Notes under the pieces: model-generated | What the model was told of the DNA's origin: nothing | The model's input: the letters and a program-made list of their open reading frames with translations, nothing else | The model's database searches: none | Assembly (NCBI GenBank): GCA_031763025.1 | Contig: JASSKH010000020.1 | Location: forward strand, 4,681,756-4,745,755 | Length of the DNA stretch: 64,000 bases | Direction of reading: 5' to 3' | Source of the DNA: Macrocystis pyrifera | Taxonomy: Eukaryota > Sar > Phaeophyceae > Laminariales > Laminariaceae | Shown here: positions 10,939 to 22,319 of the stretch, in pieces | Numbering within the stretch: the stretch's first letter is position 1 | Layout of the letters: every line of letters begins with the position of its first letter | Position numbers and translations under genes: made by a program

Positions 10939-12572
10939 TCAATCGTCCGAAGAGTCGGCGGAACTTGCCCCCTTAGTGGTTGGAGTTGAGGCCGCACTGC
11001 TGTGATCCACTGCAACAAACAAGGCGGGGACGTGGTACCGGAGGATCCTCGAACAACCCGAACCGTTCATGGGGAGGTGGCGCGAAGATAAGGCACACGT
11101 CAGTAAGCAGCACCGCGCATCCTCCGTGGTGATGTCAAAGGGAATGGTGGGAGGGGGGGTAATAAGAGGAATGGAAGGAAACCCGATCAAGTCAGTGCGG
11201 AGAGGGGGGGGGACAGGAGGGGGAGAAGGGAAACCCCGGTGGATGAAATTAGGTACAGGATGGCAGACAGGGTAGCAAGGCACCAAGCCGGCTATGAAGT
11301 ACAGCTTGTCTACGCTTCTCTTGCCGCCAATTGGAGCAGCTGGTCCGAACATTGATGTTCCGCTGTCCTATATATTTTGTTTATGATTCTTGTTTTTGCG
11401 CTTGATCTTCTTTGGCTTTCATTTTATGTCGTTCTCTTCCTTTTTTCTATTGATTAAGCCTTACGAAAGGTGTCGTGCGGCGTGGATTGAAGACGCGCAC
11501 TCTTCGTTTGCTTGTTTCGTACTGTCTATCGCCGGAGGGAGGGGCATAGTTGAAGGACGCAAGACGGAGGCGCCAGAGAGGGTAGCAACATCTCAAGCGG
11601 AGTAGGGAGTACCTGACTACGCTTCAAACACCACAAATTACTTCCGCTACCTGGTGTGTACTTTGTGCTTCGTTTTTCCTGTTATTGTCCCTTGTTTTTT
11701 ACTCTCAGTCTGTTTCTTAGTAGAGTTAGCGTTTCTTCCTTTAATGTCTGCCTAATCCCCTGCCGGGAGGCACGCCAGTTTTCCATGCTTTCTTTGCTTT
11801 GCTTCTTTCCTTTGCGTATGTGTTTCAATTTTTATTTTCCTATGTTATTTGTTCTTGTGTTTCATTGTTTTGTTTCGAATTTTCTCATAAATTTGTTGTG
11901 TCGTACCTGTCATACCCAGCACCTGGTATGTTTTCTCATAGAATGTTTGTGTCGTGCCTGTCATACCCAGTACCTGGTATGATAAGATGACATTTCATTG
12001 TGTACTGTTGTGCTTGTGAATACGTAGAAATATTTTTTTTCCAGCTCGTTCTTTTCAAGTGTCTGCCACGTCCCCTACGTGGGGGTACGATGGTTTGTTG
12101 CTATACTGAAGTATATACATATACCAGGTATATTATAGTTTCTTTTTTTTGGTTCTTTTCTCTTTCGAATTGTCTTTGTTTTTGTTTTTGTTTTTTCTCT
12201 TTGTTTCGTTTTTGTTTCTCTAGGTCATGGAATGGGTATGTCGTGCCTGTCGTACGCAGTATGATGACGGGGCATTTCATTGCATACGTGGCAACGTAGT
12301 ATCTCTGTGGCGTAGCTTTGTGACCACAGAACTTGTATCTCTCTAGGTTTGAAGAATCGGCATGGACACGGGGTTGTGCTGGATGTCGACGCGTAGAAAG
12401 AACGGTTTAATGTGAAGAAAAACAAGAACAACAACAACAACAATACAGCAGTATCTATGTGCCGTAGTTACGCGATGACACAACTAGAATTTCTCTAGGA
12501 TTGGAGAATCGGCACGGACACTGGTTGGACGGGATGTCGACGGGTAGAAAGCACGGTATAATGTGCAGAAGT
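10939..12572 (-). repeat. R1 family repeat, copy 2 (inside T1 copy A)
   Basis: This is the longest R1 copy, in reverse orientation. The pyrimidine/purine-rich tail is at 10939-11352, the middle at 11390-11990 and the head at 12000-12440. It contains internal duplications: a ~45 bp unit with GTGCCTGTCATACCCAG appears at about 11900 and 11950 and again in diverged form at 12240, and the head block is repeated in tandem (12293-12430 and 12449-12572). The flanks carry ACAT on both sides (about 10625 and 12573), a possible short target duplication, though the 10640-10938 stretch is not in other R1 copies. Confidence 0.7.
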
Positions 12573-13504
12573 CACATACATAGTCAGTGGTCACCGGCGA
12601 AGTACCCCTGGCTGCGCGAATTTGACGGAGTCCTATGGTGGGCCCACGTGGCATCCTGTCTTGCGTTGATAACTTTGTTCTGTACCATTGGTATTGTCAA
12701 TAGTGACGGTACGACCACCGTCTATACCCGTAGAACTAATAACGTGACCCTGCGTCAATGGCGTGTAAAGTGAACTACATTGCTATTCATATTAACATGT
12801 TACTTCTGTTGTCCAAGTTCTGGTGGTGTGTCGAGAGGCCATGATCGCACTGATGTCGGACTTGGCACTACTACAGCAACTGCTGTAGTTCGAGATAGTG
12901 TGGCATCGCACAAACAATATTGGCTGCCACAAACAGTAGTGCGGTACAGCACTATCACGGGATAAATAGTTGGTTATTCATATATATGTAGATTGCAGTT
13001 ACCCTGAATAGTTCGGGCACCAAATCGACGTGGACCAGAACTCGACAGAAATCGTGACGAGGCCATAGCGATATCTCATCTGTGCGACATACCAGTATCT
13101 GGTACGGTACTGTACTGCATAGCAGTAGCCCAAGTATAGTTATAGATACGCAACTATTTGTGTGCATGTTGTATCCACATCATTTACAACGTACTACGAT
13201 TACTCACGGCAGTATGAACTACTACTACTGCTCTCCTGAGTGACGGCGCTCGTCTGAAAATTCACACCATCTATCCTTGATCATGAAAGGCAACTCAATC
13301 TTAAAGACGGTGCAAAAGCACCATAGCGCTGTACCGTAGGCTTTCCAGGGCTTTAACACAACGTTTAGTGCGACTTTCCCAGCTTGCTAGCTAATTCTAC
13401 CAAGAGCTCCTGAGCTACCGAATGCCTGCTGCCGCGCTGATTGTGGAGAATGCTCTGCAATAAATGACCTTCTAGGTACCTGCAGGTGATATGCGGTCGG
13501 GGCA

Positions 13505-13726
13505 TCAAAACGATCCCACCATACCTTTCGAGAAAACCGAAGTACGACGAATCTCGTACGACGGTGGTGCAGATACACTCACGACCCCCGTGTTATCAAA
13601 ATCCATACGCGCAGTATCGTCGTCAATAATACTACCACCCTCCGGTACGTCGGTGAGAGTAGTTTCTCCCGTCAATATATCGTGCTCGTACAGCGACAAT
13701 GCCTCCATGACATCCTGTTGGTCCAC
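13505..13726 (-). pseudogene. T1 5' open frame, acidic hypothetical protein fragment
   Basis: This is a 73-codon minus-strand frame with protein-like composition (many Asp/Glu, EHDILTGETTLTDVPEGG). A diverged equivalent runs through 63480-63600 in copy B (RRTSVPSK there, RRTSVFSK here), so the segment belongs to T1. It lies at the 5' side of the T1 coding strand and could be the N-terminus of a T1 protein. The frame is lost downstream of 13505. No family is recognised. Confidence 0.35.
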
Positions 13727-13734
13727 TATTGTCA

Positions 13735-13991
13735 GGGTTCTACACTATTTGACCTTGTCATGGGCATGTCGTGGCATTGCCATGGTACCGCCCGTGGCAT
13801 ACCATGGCATTACCACGGCATCCCATGGTGTGGCATAAGATTCCATGGCACGCCGTGGGGGTTGCCATGACATGCCATGGGTAGTACCATGGCAACCCCC
13901 GCGGCTAATGCCACGGCACTCCATGGCAATCCCACGGCATATCATGGCTACCCCCACGGCACCCCAATGTCCACAGCACCTAGGTTGGGGT
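13735..13991. repeat. P1 element copy 1 (CCATGG/CACGGCA short-motif repeat)
   Basis: A dense run of short, partly self-complementary motifs (CCATGGCA, CACGGCA, GCCGTGG) begins GGGTTCTACACT. A second copy begins with the same bases at 46422. CCATGG and its variants recur every 15-25 bp in both strands' sense, so the region can fold into many small hairpins. It abuts T1 on the left and the long palindrome on the right. The overlapping open frames are by-products of the repeat. Confidence 0.7.
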
Positions 13992-15184
13992 CTTCACACA
14001 TCCCATGAAGAATATGTATGCTTTTCGCGTGCTGTAGTGTCCTGTGAGAAGATTCAGCTGTCCTCAAGTGAAATAACAGCATTCAGTTCAGGGACATAAA
14101 TACATATTTGTTTATATTTACCCCAAATTCGACAATTTTCGACAACTCCAGCACCTCTGCGTCAAGGTACAGGACTCCCTTATGAACTTGCGGGAGATCC
14201 ACGCCGAGAAAAACACAAGCTGCTGTGACGATCTTCTTTCAAGACACAACCGGACATCCAAACGCAGCGTGTGAAAAGAACAATCTTTGTTTTTGTTCCG
14301 CAAAAAAAACTGAAGACCCGAATCACCGCAAAATGGGGACCAGGAGACGCTTGAGTGCCAGCGCGGCAATCACAGTAAAGAGTTTATGGTTGGGTGGAAG
14401 TCACAAGGTACTTCTGTACTGATGCACAGTGGTGATCCCGCTAACGTGTGTTGCGAAAAAAGACAATACGTACTAACCCTAATCCCGCTAACGTGTGTTG
14501 CGAAAAAAGACAATACGTACGTTACGTATTGTCTTTTTTCGCAACACACGTGTTGTCTTTTTTCGCAACACACGTTAGCGGGATCACCACTGTGCATCAG
14601 TATACGTATTGTCTTTTTTCGCAACACACGTTAGCGGGATCACCACTGTGCATCAGTACAGAACACTGTGCATCAGTACAGAAGTACCTTGTGACTTCCA
14701 CCCAACCTATTGTCTTTTTTCGCAACACACGTTAGCGGGATCACCACTGTGCATCAGTACAGAAGTACCTTGTGACTTCCACCCAACCATAAACTCTTTA
14801 CTGTGATTGCCGCGCTGGCACTCAAGCGTCTCCTGGTCACCATTTTGTGGTGATTCGGGTCTTCAGTTTTTTTTGCGGAACAAAAACAAAGATTGTTCTT
14901 TTCACACGCTGCGTTTGGATGTCCGGTTGTGTCTTGAAAGAAGATCGTCACAGCAGCTTGTGTTTTTCTCGGCGTGGATCTCCCGCAAGTTCATAAGGGA
15001 GTCCTGTACCTTGACGCAGAGGTGTTGGAGTTGTCGAAAATTGTCGAATTTGGGGTAAATATAAACAAATATGTATTTATGTCCCTGAACTGAATGCTGT
15101 TATTTCACTTGAGGACAGCTGAATCTTCTCACAGGACACTACAGCACGCGAAAAGCATACATATTCTTCATGGGATGTGTGAAG
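13992..15184. repeat. 1.2 kb near-perfect palindrome with tandemly expanded centre
   Basis: The left arm 13992-14519 is the reverse complement of the right arm 14523-15184. The outermost 19 bp are exact inverse copies, and the centre is CAATACGTA-CGT-TACGTATTG at 14511-14531. Over the outer about 440 bp I see only two mismatches (around 14330-14340 versus 14840-14850). The right arm is longer by about 134 bp because a ~55 bp segment (TCTTTTTTCGCAACACACG plus downstream bases) is reiterated, giving about four partial copies between 14525 and 14745. Each arm has the same 83-codon frame reading outward (14118-14369 minus, 14807-15058 plus), but it starts at TTG and shows no recognisable domain. 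Confidence 0.93.
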
Positions 15185-16020
15185 GCGTCGGGTGCGTCAG
15201 GCATGAGTCGAGGCAGCCACAAACGTCTTTCGAGGTAGGTGTTTTCGTGTACTCGAAATTGCGAGCAAGAAGTACTATTAATACAAGCTCGCATAAACCG
15301 AAACAGCAGTGTTTCACTTCACGCAAGGGAGCACAACGCAATGGCTACATCACCGATGAAGAAATGGCCTGACAAATAGATAGCTGTTATTTAGGCGCAG
15401 AATATGATTACTTTGTAGTCGTCGTCGGAGATGATGCGGGAGGCAAAGCTACGTCACGTTAACGGTAATAAGTTATCGGGCGAAACAAAAGCCAAAAGGG
15501 TCAGTGGAACTCAGAATTCTTGCATACTTGCATAAACCATTTGACAAACACGAAATTATTCTGATATTGGTGGCGATTCCCCTACTCTATACCAAAATCG
15601 TATGTATATGTTGCCGACACTCTTACGCGCGAGTTACTGGACGACGCAATCCTGAGGGTCGCTACGGTCATGGCATGATGATTTCGAAGTGCAATCATTT
15701 GTGAAGAAAAATGGTTGAGAACAGATACGGGTCGGCCGCACACATATGCGACCAGACATTTGGTTTGATATCCCAATGCTGCTTTGAAAACACCCATGGA
15801 TATATTAAGACGATTCAACATTCATGATCATCGGCAACGCAAATAACCGACCCAGGTGAACAATAGTTGTGTTCAACAGGACAACTCATTCTCAACCACA
15901 AACACCCCCTAGACGAAACTCACCACTCTCCTTCAGTCGTGATACACATTGTATCTAAAGTGTTGATGCATAGGAAATATCGGTCGTCCGACATGGCGTG
16001 GGCGCACGCAGTATATATAC
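15185..16020. other. Unassigned DNA right of the palindrome
   Basis: No second copy, motif or credible gene was seen. Whether T1 copy A continues here beyond the P1/palindrome block cannot be tested because copy B runs off the window. Confidence 0.35.
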
Positions 16021-16030
16021 ATTATTAAGT

Positions 16031-16330
16031 TGAAAAAAATAGGCGCAGATCGAACGAAACAACAAGATGATTTGGATATGAAACGTACGGCATCAATGGG
16101 ACTAACTGTAAATACTTTACGTACAATATTGCTAGGTGAAGGTCGAAAACGATAGCTCATTGAGCCTGGACAACAAACTGATGTTAGCGAACACCTACTA
16201 CTACCCGCTATACATGGTGTGAAAAAAAATGGTTTGCCCACCATCTCATTTTCCTCGCCTGTTGTTTTTTTGATGGCCGCATACTATACAAGGGCTTCGA
16301 TGTACCAAGTCTCCCCTCAAAATTGTATCT
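16031..16330 (+). pseudogene. Possible degraded coding segment upstream of the 16.5 kb ORF
   Basis: From 16031 the plus strand reads as protein-like sequence with one in-frame stop near 16154, including segments such as MKRTASMGLTVNTLRTIL and GLPTISFSSPVVFLMAAYY, ending at a stop near 16334. No domain is recognised. It may be the remains of an exon or of a TE protein; it may also be chance. Confidence 0.2.
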
Positions 16331-16530
16331 ATGGTTGAGATTTTCACCCAACGTGTCGAGCGCGATCCCTGACAGCACACCGCGATGACCAGGACATCTC
16401 CGTCCCGCCGTAAGCACCACCACCACATTAACCACTCCACAACATAATCTGTAAAAATTGCCACACCATCAACACAGCAACAACGCTGGTGAACCGACGA
16501 GACCCGCGCGTACAACACCACCCGACCGAG

Positions 16531-16953
16531 ATGTCAACACAAGGGCCTTCCACGACAGCTTCCGTACAAACCTTAGCGACCCAGCTGGCTGGGACCAATC
16601 ACTGGCTATGCGTGATCTACACCAAAGGAATTTGCGAAGATGAAGACATGGCAAACCTTTGCGCGGAAATCGGGGACTTCCAAGAAACTGGCGGACTCTG
16701 CGTCGTCGCCAATTTAGAGAACCCTAACACAATGGCCGTTCTGAGCGACACAGTGGAGGTGGCCAGGACTTACAACGCCCCTATATTTTCCATCAGTATA
16801 GGGGAGATTGTGTTTCCGGATGACGCCGTGCTGTCAAATGGTCACATCCATGTAAGCGGCGCGGGGGTTGCTCCTGGTGACCAGTATTCCCTTGTCACGC
16901 AAGTGTTAAGGGCCATCCTTAGCATTCTCAAGGCACGCCGTGTTGGCAGGTGA
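16531..16953 (+). CDS. Hypothetical protein, 140 aa
   Basis: The best candidate for an intact non-repeat ORF in the left half. I chose the ATG at 16531; an in-frame GTG 42 bp upstream would extend it but is unlikely in a eukaryote. The product has a Ser/Thr-rich start (about residues 1-20), then a globular-looking alternation of hydrophobic strands and helices. Visible segments are NHWLCVIYTKG (about 25-35), GGLCVVANLENPNTM (about 54-68) and APIFSISIGEIVFPDD (about 83-98), then a Gly-rich turn and an amphipathic C-terminal helix ending ARRVGR. The beta-alpha-beta pattern is faintly like the core of FtsZ/tubulin or another Rossmann-type fold, but the diagnostic GGGTGTG loop is absent, so I name no function. 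No second copy exists in the window. It could also be one exon of a split gene. Confidence 0.4.
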   Translation: MSTQGPSTTASVQTLATQLAGTNHWLCVIYTKGICEDEDMANLCAEIGDFQETGGLCVVANLENPNTMAVLSDTVEVARTYNAPIFSISIGEIVFPDDAVLSNGHIHVSGAGVAPGDQYSLVTQVLRAILSILKARRVGR

Positions 16954-19900
16954 TTCGATGTTTTGGGGTGGTTCTTTGTGGAAGTTATGGAACTGTAGTC
17001 GCAGCAAGGGGGGACAAAGTGGCTTCAAAGCGTTGCATCTGTCGTCATCGGTGCCACGAGCAGGATATTTTGGTGCCAAGCAACTATTCTGGTCAGTGTC
17101 ACGCGTCGAGCGTATGAGTATGGGCGTAAAGTAAGAACGTATATTGGCTCGTTCGGTGGTGTGATCCATGGGCAGGGAGAGTCTTTGTTGAGTATGCTCC
17201 TCAGAATTACTTGCTCGAATGGAAATCTCGACTCAAATTCACGAGACGAAGAAGGCGCAAACATATAGTGATCAAAATTTTGCAAAGTGAACTACCACGT
17301 TCGTGGGTGTCCACACAACTAGAACACAGAGTTCACCTTATGTCCACGGCTGAGCAGTTCGTACCTTGTGATACCAGCGGTTGCGTTGTGAGGTGATGCC
17401 TGTACCGTACTAAGCGCACGGTAGTCGCAGACGCAAAGAGGAAAGCGCCTGCTGTTCGGGGTCCGGATAGAGTAATGACTAGCGGATATGCAGTGGAAAA
17501 AGAACAATCGAGCGGCAAAAAACAAAAAGTGCCATATCTTCCCGTCAGACAAAATAGTTCAGAGCAGCTACTATCACTTGCTCCTAATGTTCGCGGAGGT
17601 CATTCCCTATGATGGGTATTCAACTCGTCAACATCACGCAGACCAGTGACGTAAATAAAAGGTACACGCCACTGCATTGTGAAAACATCCGGGGAAATAT
17701 CGACGACTGCTGCTCTCGTGTTGGTATCCTCGTCGGTCGTGCGCTTCCGTTTTCCGGCGTTTTACCTTTTCACGGACCTATTGGCTCCCTCCTCCTTCGT
17801 TGGCGAATCCATGTTCATCTCAGTGCAGTCAGACTGTGCAGTCTTTGGTCTTTGGGGGCACCTGCCCCCACACACGGATATTCCAATAATGTGTTGCGGC
17901 CCGGCCGCTAATGCGTAAAAATGACGTGCAAAGCGTGGGTGTCCGTGTCTGACGCACCACGTAAGACCCAACACTGATTGCGCGACGAAGCCTCGCGACC
18001 CACACGACGAACAAGAAGGTATGTCTCCTTGAGAGTGAGATCAGCCGTACGTACACACGCCACAAATTCCTAGCTCACTGACGTTTTTTTACTCAAAACG
18101 CATGACCCGCTTCGTGCCTTGGGGAAGCAGCTAAGCAAACGCAGGTGGAGTCCTTAAATCTCCCAGACCCGTGATCCCCTGCCTTGCCCGTCGGGCCCGT
18201 TGTCGTATTTGGTCAAATGCCGGTTATACACCCTGTCTGCTAGCGAGTACCCCCTTACATCAATTCGCATTCTGCGTCATCCGATCCACCCTCCGCGAAA
18301 GAACTTCGGGAAGTTTCAACCAACATTTGAGCCGGTCTCAGAAATTTTGAGAGCGCGGGTCCTCCAGAGTATGACAGCGGGCCCCTGCTGAATGCTGGTG
18401 AACCCAAGCCTATCGATGTCCATACCAAGAGATTGGAGTGTAGGCATATATGCTAAAAGGTGTCATCGTCCTACGGTGTTGTCTCAAGTTCCAGGTGGAA
18501 TGTATAAGATTCCAAACCTTAGGTACACCCACCTGATGTGCGTTTTTGCCTGCCTGGTAATTTGGACATACTTGTGATGCTGGCATGCACACACGCTGCC
18601 AATGGTGCTCCGTTTGTTCTTTTCGTGCCGCTTTGGGCATTTGTGTCTGGATATTCAATGTAGGTATAGTCGTTGCTTGTGCTTCGTTTATGCTGTTGCT
18701 CGTACTCGTCTGTCCGCGCGTTGTGCTTGATCGCTCACACGCATGCACGTAACGATATGACGGAACGCTAATGACCACATATTGTCTCCAACACCAAAGC
18801 CAACAGGTTTCGATACGAACCAAAGCTACCGCATACTTCGTGAACCACTAGTACGGTTAGATAACACCGGCAACTAACAATGTTGAACCTACGATATGTG
18901 GGTGGGCACAATCCTATGAAAAAACAACCTTTGAAGAAAATTGTTGTTTGCAGTCCAAACAAGCACATTTTTGTGACGAGTATCCGTTTTGCGATAAATT
19001 AGACTGCCAGCTTAGCACTAGATCAATCGTGATACATACGTTGTCCATCTCTAGCAAGACAACGACACAGACGGTATGATGAAGCACCCAATGCAATAGG
19101 AGATGATGATTTGACCCTCTTCGATGTCTTCGGTTACACCGTTATCTACGTTGCATACCAACCGAGCGTTGTGTTTGGATACCAAAAAAACACTTGAATG
19201 ATTGCAAGCGAAGCCACTTCAAGAAAGGACAACGGAAGCCGGCCGAACCAAACCGAGAACGGGTACCCAAGCCAAGCCTTTATGAGGTAGGGGTCATACG
19301 TGGCGAAACAAATCATAGTTCGGGTTGTAGATAACGATGAGCTTACACAAAAGAAATTGAGGCGTGGCTTTCTGTGCCTTGAAGGAATGGGTTGCACGAT
19401 AGATATACGATGCAGCCTAGCCTGATCAACACCACACAACCGGGCAAGTAGTGTTTGCAGCATCATAATGAACTTTGTTTGGCTTTGAGCTGACGATGCA
19501 CGTGAAAAAACAATAGACGACATGCAGTAAACACTACCTGGTGCTCGATCTCTCAAAAACGAACAGGGGGACATTCTTACCCTGGAGGTTCTGGCAAGCC
19601 TAAAAATCACGGGTCGGTTGACGCCTGCTATCTATCTCTCAATCAAACATCTGAAATACCGCGAACGACGGGAGCCATCTTCCAATAAAGTCGCAATATT
19701 AACGGGAACCACAGCAATCACGTGAAATCACGCCGCACACAAACTTGAAAAAAAAAAACACAGCTCACAGCTCGCACACCTGCAGATCTCGACATATAAT
19801 CCACCCACGGTCAACGAGCTCGATACCGGGCAAGGCCAACAAGTGTAAATTATGGCCTGGGTGGTATACTTGGAATCCGTGGTCTAGGGGGCGAGAGGTT

Positions 19901-19960
19901 GGCCGCGGCGTGTTATGCTCTTCGTCACAGCTTCCAAAAGTTCTGTTTCGTGCCAACGGA
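16954..19960. other. Unassigned intergenic DNA
   Basis: About 3 kb with only short or featureless open frames. The largest, a 154-codon minus frame at 19146-19610, has no motif and no repeat partner. No RNA gene or transposon end was recognised. Confidence 0.4.
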
Positions 19961-19965
19961 GAGGA

Positions 19966-20400
19966 ATCAAGAGTTTTTTGTCGTCAGTTTTCTACACACC
20001 AGCTGCGAAATATGTTTTTAGTAGACGCCTGGCCCACCCACGCCATATATCACCGACCGAGGTGTGAGAACTGTGATACTAGTGTGGGTCTGAGCCTCTA
20101 ACCCGCGCGCTTCATTCAGAGTTCGTGACGTAGTCGTTGGGTTTGTCGACCTATGCCAAACCTGAAAAATGGTCTATTTCTTTGCCATCGGAAAGAGTGG
20201 AGATATTTTTTGTCGTCTGTCTTCTACAGACCAGTGCCGAAACGTCTTTTTCATCAGACACCTGGTTAGCCCACGGCACATATCACCGACCGAGGTGTGA
20301 GTACTGTGACACTAGGTTGGGTCGGAGACCTTAACCAGCGCCTTCCGCACAGATTTCATGACGGTGTCGTTGGTTTTGTCGATCTATGTCTGCCGAAGAT
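19966..20400. repeat. Two-unit tandem duplication, about 235 bp per unit
   Basis: TTTTTTGTCGTCAGTTTTCT at about 19974 is followed about 234 bp later by TTTTTTGTCGTCTGTCTTCT. The rest of each unit continues in parallel, including ATATCACCGACCGAGGTGTG in both, up to GTTTTGTCGATCTATG. Units are roughly 80% alike by eye. Confidence 0.7.
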
Positions 20401-21380
20401 TCTCAAGAAAGTTGACTCTTGTCAATGAGAATAGCTGTACATTGCTCGAGTACCTGCCAGAACAGGGGTTCTATATACATTACGCGGCATGCAATTACAG
20501 TCCCCGCAACTGTCCCGTGACGTAGAAAATTTGCCGAGGTTTTCTTTTAATTGTTTTTTGCCCAACAGGGTTGAACCTGTATTTAACGGAGTTTCTTATA
20601 GCACATGACAAGCGTGTACGGGGATAATGGCTGAGTGGGTGTATATACCTTTTTCCTGCAGTACACATATTTAGGGGGTTGTGTTTATGTGCTTGTCTGC
20701 TGTGCACAACGCCTCGGGTGAGCTCAGGATTGACCTGATTGCGTATCGCCTTCTTTCATCGACATGCAACCTGCATTTATGCACTGTCAGATTGCTAGAG
20801 GGGTGGGTAGAAGTCTCATGTTTGAACCAGGGTCAGGGCTATTACGATTCGGGGTGAAGACGCAAAAAAATGTTCCCTGACGCTCGATACTAGTCTGTAA
20901 ACGACGAGAAACATTGTTTTTTAGGTCTTCGCAATATTTTCTTTAGGTCTTCGCAATATGGTACTAATAGAAACGTACCAACAGGTCCTATGGCAAGATA
21001 TCTCTGGATCCTTACGCCACTTTCTCTTTCTTCTTTCGAAGGTGGAGACATCTGCCCTTGTCCACACACATACATGCACAGTGTACAGCATATACCGAGT
21101 TTCACACATCTCATACGTTACCACGGTTTGCAGAGTCGGGAACCTCGGTGTTGCAGAGTCATTGAATTATGTCGAATATAGCAACACCGGTGAGTAGAAC
21201 CCGGTATCTTCTATCTGTCGTACAGTGACGCGCGGTACGCAATACTACCGCGGCAGTGTATCGCACCGATGCCTCCCGGAAAGAAGTATTGCTGTGACGC
21301 CGTTCAGCTGTGCAGTGCAGCGAGAAGGTCATTATTAGGGTGAAAAAACCCTATGGAAGCTTGGTTTAAACTGAACACTA
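20401..21380. other. Unassigned intergenic DNA
   Basis: Nothing recognised. A short direct duplication, TTTAGGTCTTCGCAATAT-like, lies at about 20921-20960. Confidence 0.4.
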
Positions 21381-21404
21381 CTACAATAAACGACAACCAA
21401 TACT

Positions 21405-22310
21405 TGTATACGAGTAGTAGTGTCATAGAATTCGATGACCCGAGACGTTGACATTTAACTTGCTTTATGACCGTACATGCATTTTGTAGGGTTTTCTCGT
21501 CTCAGCCTGTGTCGACACAACTACAGTATGCTGGTACTATAGTACACGTATTCTATGATACAGATACACATTTGTGCTGCGAATAAATCGGGACAAAAAC
21601 CGTGTTGTATTGATGTAGTTATATATACAAATAACTATGTTTAAAGACAACCAGCAACACAACACATGAACAAATTTTGAAACGTATTACGAATATAAAA
21701 AATGACAACAACTAATTCATATTGATATTAATAGTAGTGTCGTGGTGTTCGATTAACCGGGACGTACGCTGGCATTTCACTTGCTTTATTTTATGTCCGT
21801 GAATTTCGTAGTGTTTCTTCTTTTTCAGCCTGTGACCACATAATGAATAGAGCAGTAGTACACGTGTTCTACGATACATATATATTATATATATTTTTTA
21901 TCGTCACTTTTACTTTCCAGCATACTCGTAATAGGAGGTTATACTTTCATCGATCTTCTGGACAAGCGGTGTTCCCGGGTGTCGTCCCTCCCCCCCCCCC
22001 TGATACGCGCCGCCCATAGGGTTCAGCATTACTGCTGACTGCTCGTCGATGTTCATCGATTGTAGCAAACTCACGCCCTCGCGCTGTCAACTAAATTTGT
22101 TTTGAGGCAAGAGAAAGTCCCGTCGAGGATGCACTCGGTGAGACACTAGCCCACGAAAATGATCGAAATAGGCACGCGGACAACCTACCAAGCCACCCGG
22201 GACGCCGTCGAGAAATCAGGACGAAAACCGTGTTGTGTTCATGTAGTTATTCATGTAGAAAGAACTGTATATAAAGACAAAATACGGTTAATTTCGAAAC
22301 GGAATTGCGG
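21405..22310. repeat. Tandem duplication, about 310 bp units, second unit split by a SINE
   Basis: Unit 1 (about 21405-21700) and unit 2 (about 21725-22310) share two blocks. The first is at 21413-21560 and 21730-21880 (GTAGTGTC...TTAACTTGCTTTAT-type sequence). The second is at about 21585-21690 and 22210-22310 (AAAACCGTGTTGT with the same flanks). In unit 2 the blocks are separated by exactly a minus-strand SINE. The duplication therefore predates that SINE insertion. Confidence 0.65.
21894..22208 (-). mobile_element. S1 SINE, copy 1
   Basis: This is a reverse-oriented copy of the tRNA-derived SINE best seen at 57143-57474. The poly(A) end appears as a T-run at 21894-21899, and the tRNA-like head is at 22120-22208 (AAGCCACCCGGGACGCCG). 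It is moderately diverged and contains a C-run at about 21990-22000. It sits in unit 2 of the local tandem duplication; unit 1 is the empty site. Confidence 0.8.
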
Positions 22311-22319
22311 AGTGGCACA

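Larger units (their letters stand above)
8600..13734 (-). mobile_element. T1 DNA transposon, copy A (degraded, interrupted by R1)
   Basis: This copy is collinear with copy B at 58700-63640. Matching blocks in order are 8860-9120 / 58708-58950, 9190-9400 / 59030-59230, 9400-9660 / 59230-59500, 9880-10150 / 60180-60470, 10206-10440 / 60560-60740, 10425-10620 / 62230-62555, and 12580-13734 / 62565-63630. In copy B the last two blocks are adjacent at about 62555, whereas here they are separated by about 1.95 kb that includes an R1 element, so R1 sits inside T1. Coding fragments are on the minus strand. The left boundary is uncertain, and the right end is cut by the P1 element at 13735. No terminal inverted repeats could be defined. 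Confidence 0.65.

Noticed and set aside
1-12572. A single giant transposon with 1.2 kb terminal inverted repeats enclosing the copia element
   Set aside because: The inverted repeats at 60-1180 and 10939-12572 are two members of the R1 family, which also occurs at six other places in either orientation. Copy 2 is an insertion in T1.
14118-15058. Two identical divergent genes in the palindrome arms
   Set aside because: The 83-codon frames start at TTG, lie in a repeat and show no domain. Identity follows from the palindrome.
19146-19610. 154-codon minus-strand ORF
   Set aside because: No motif, no repeat partner and no coding-like context were found.
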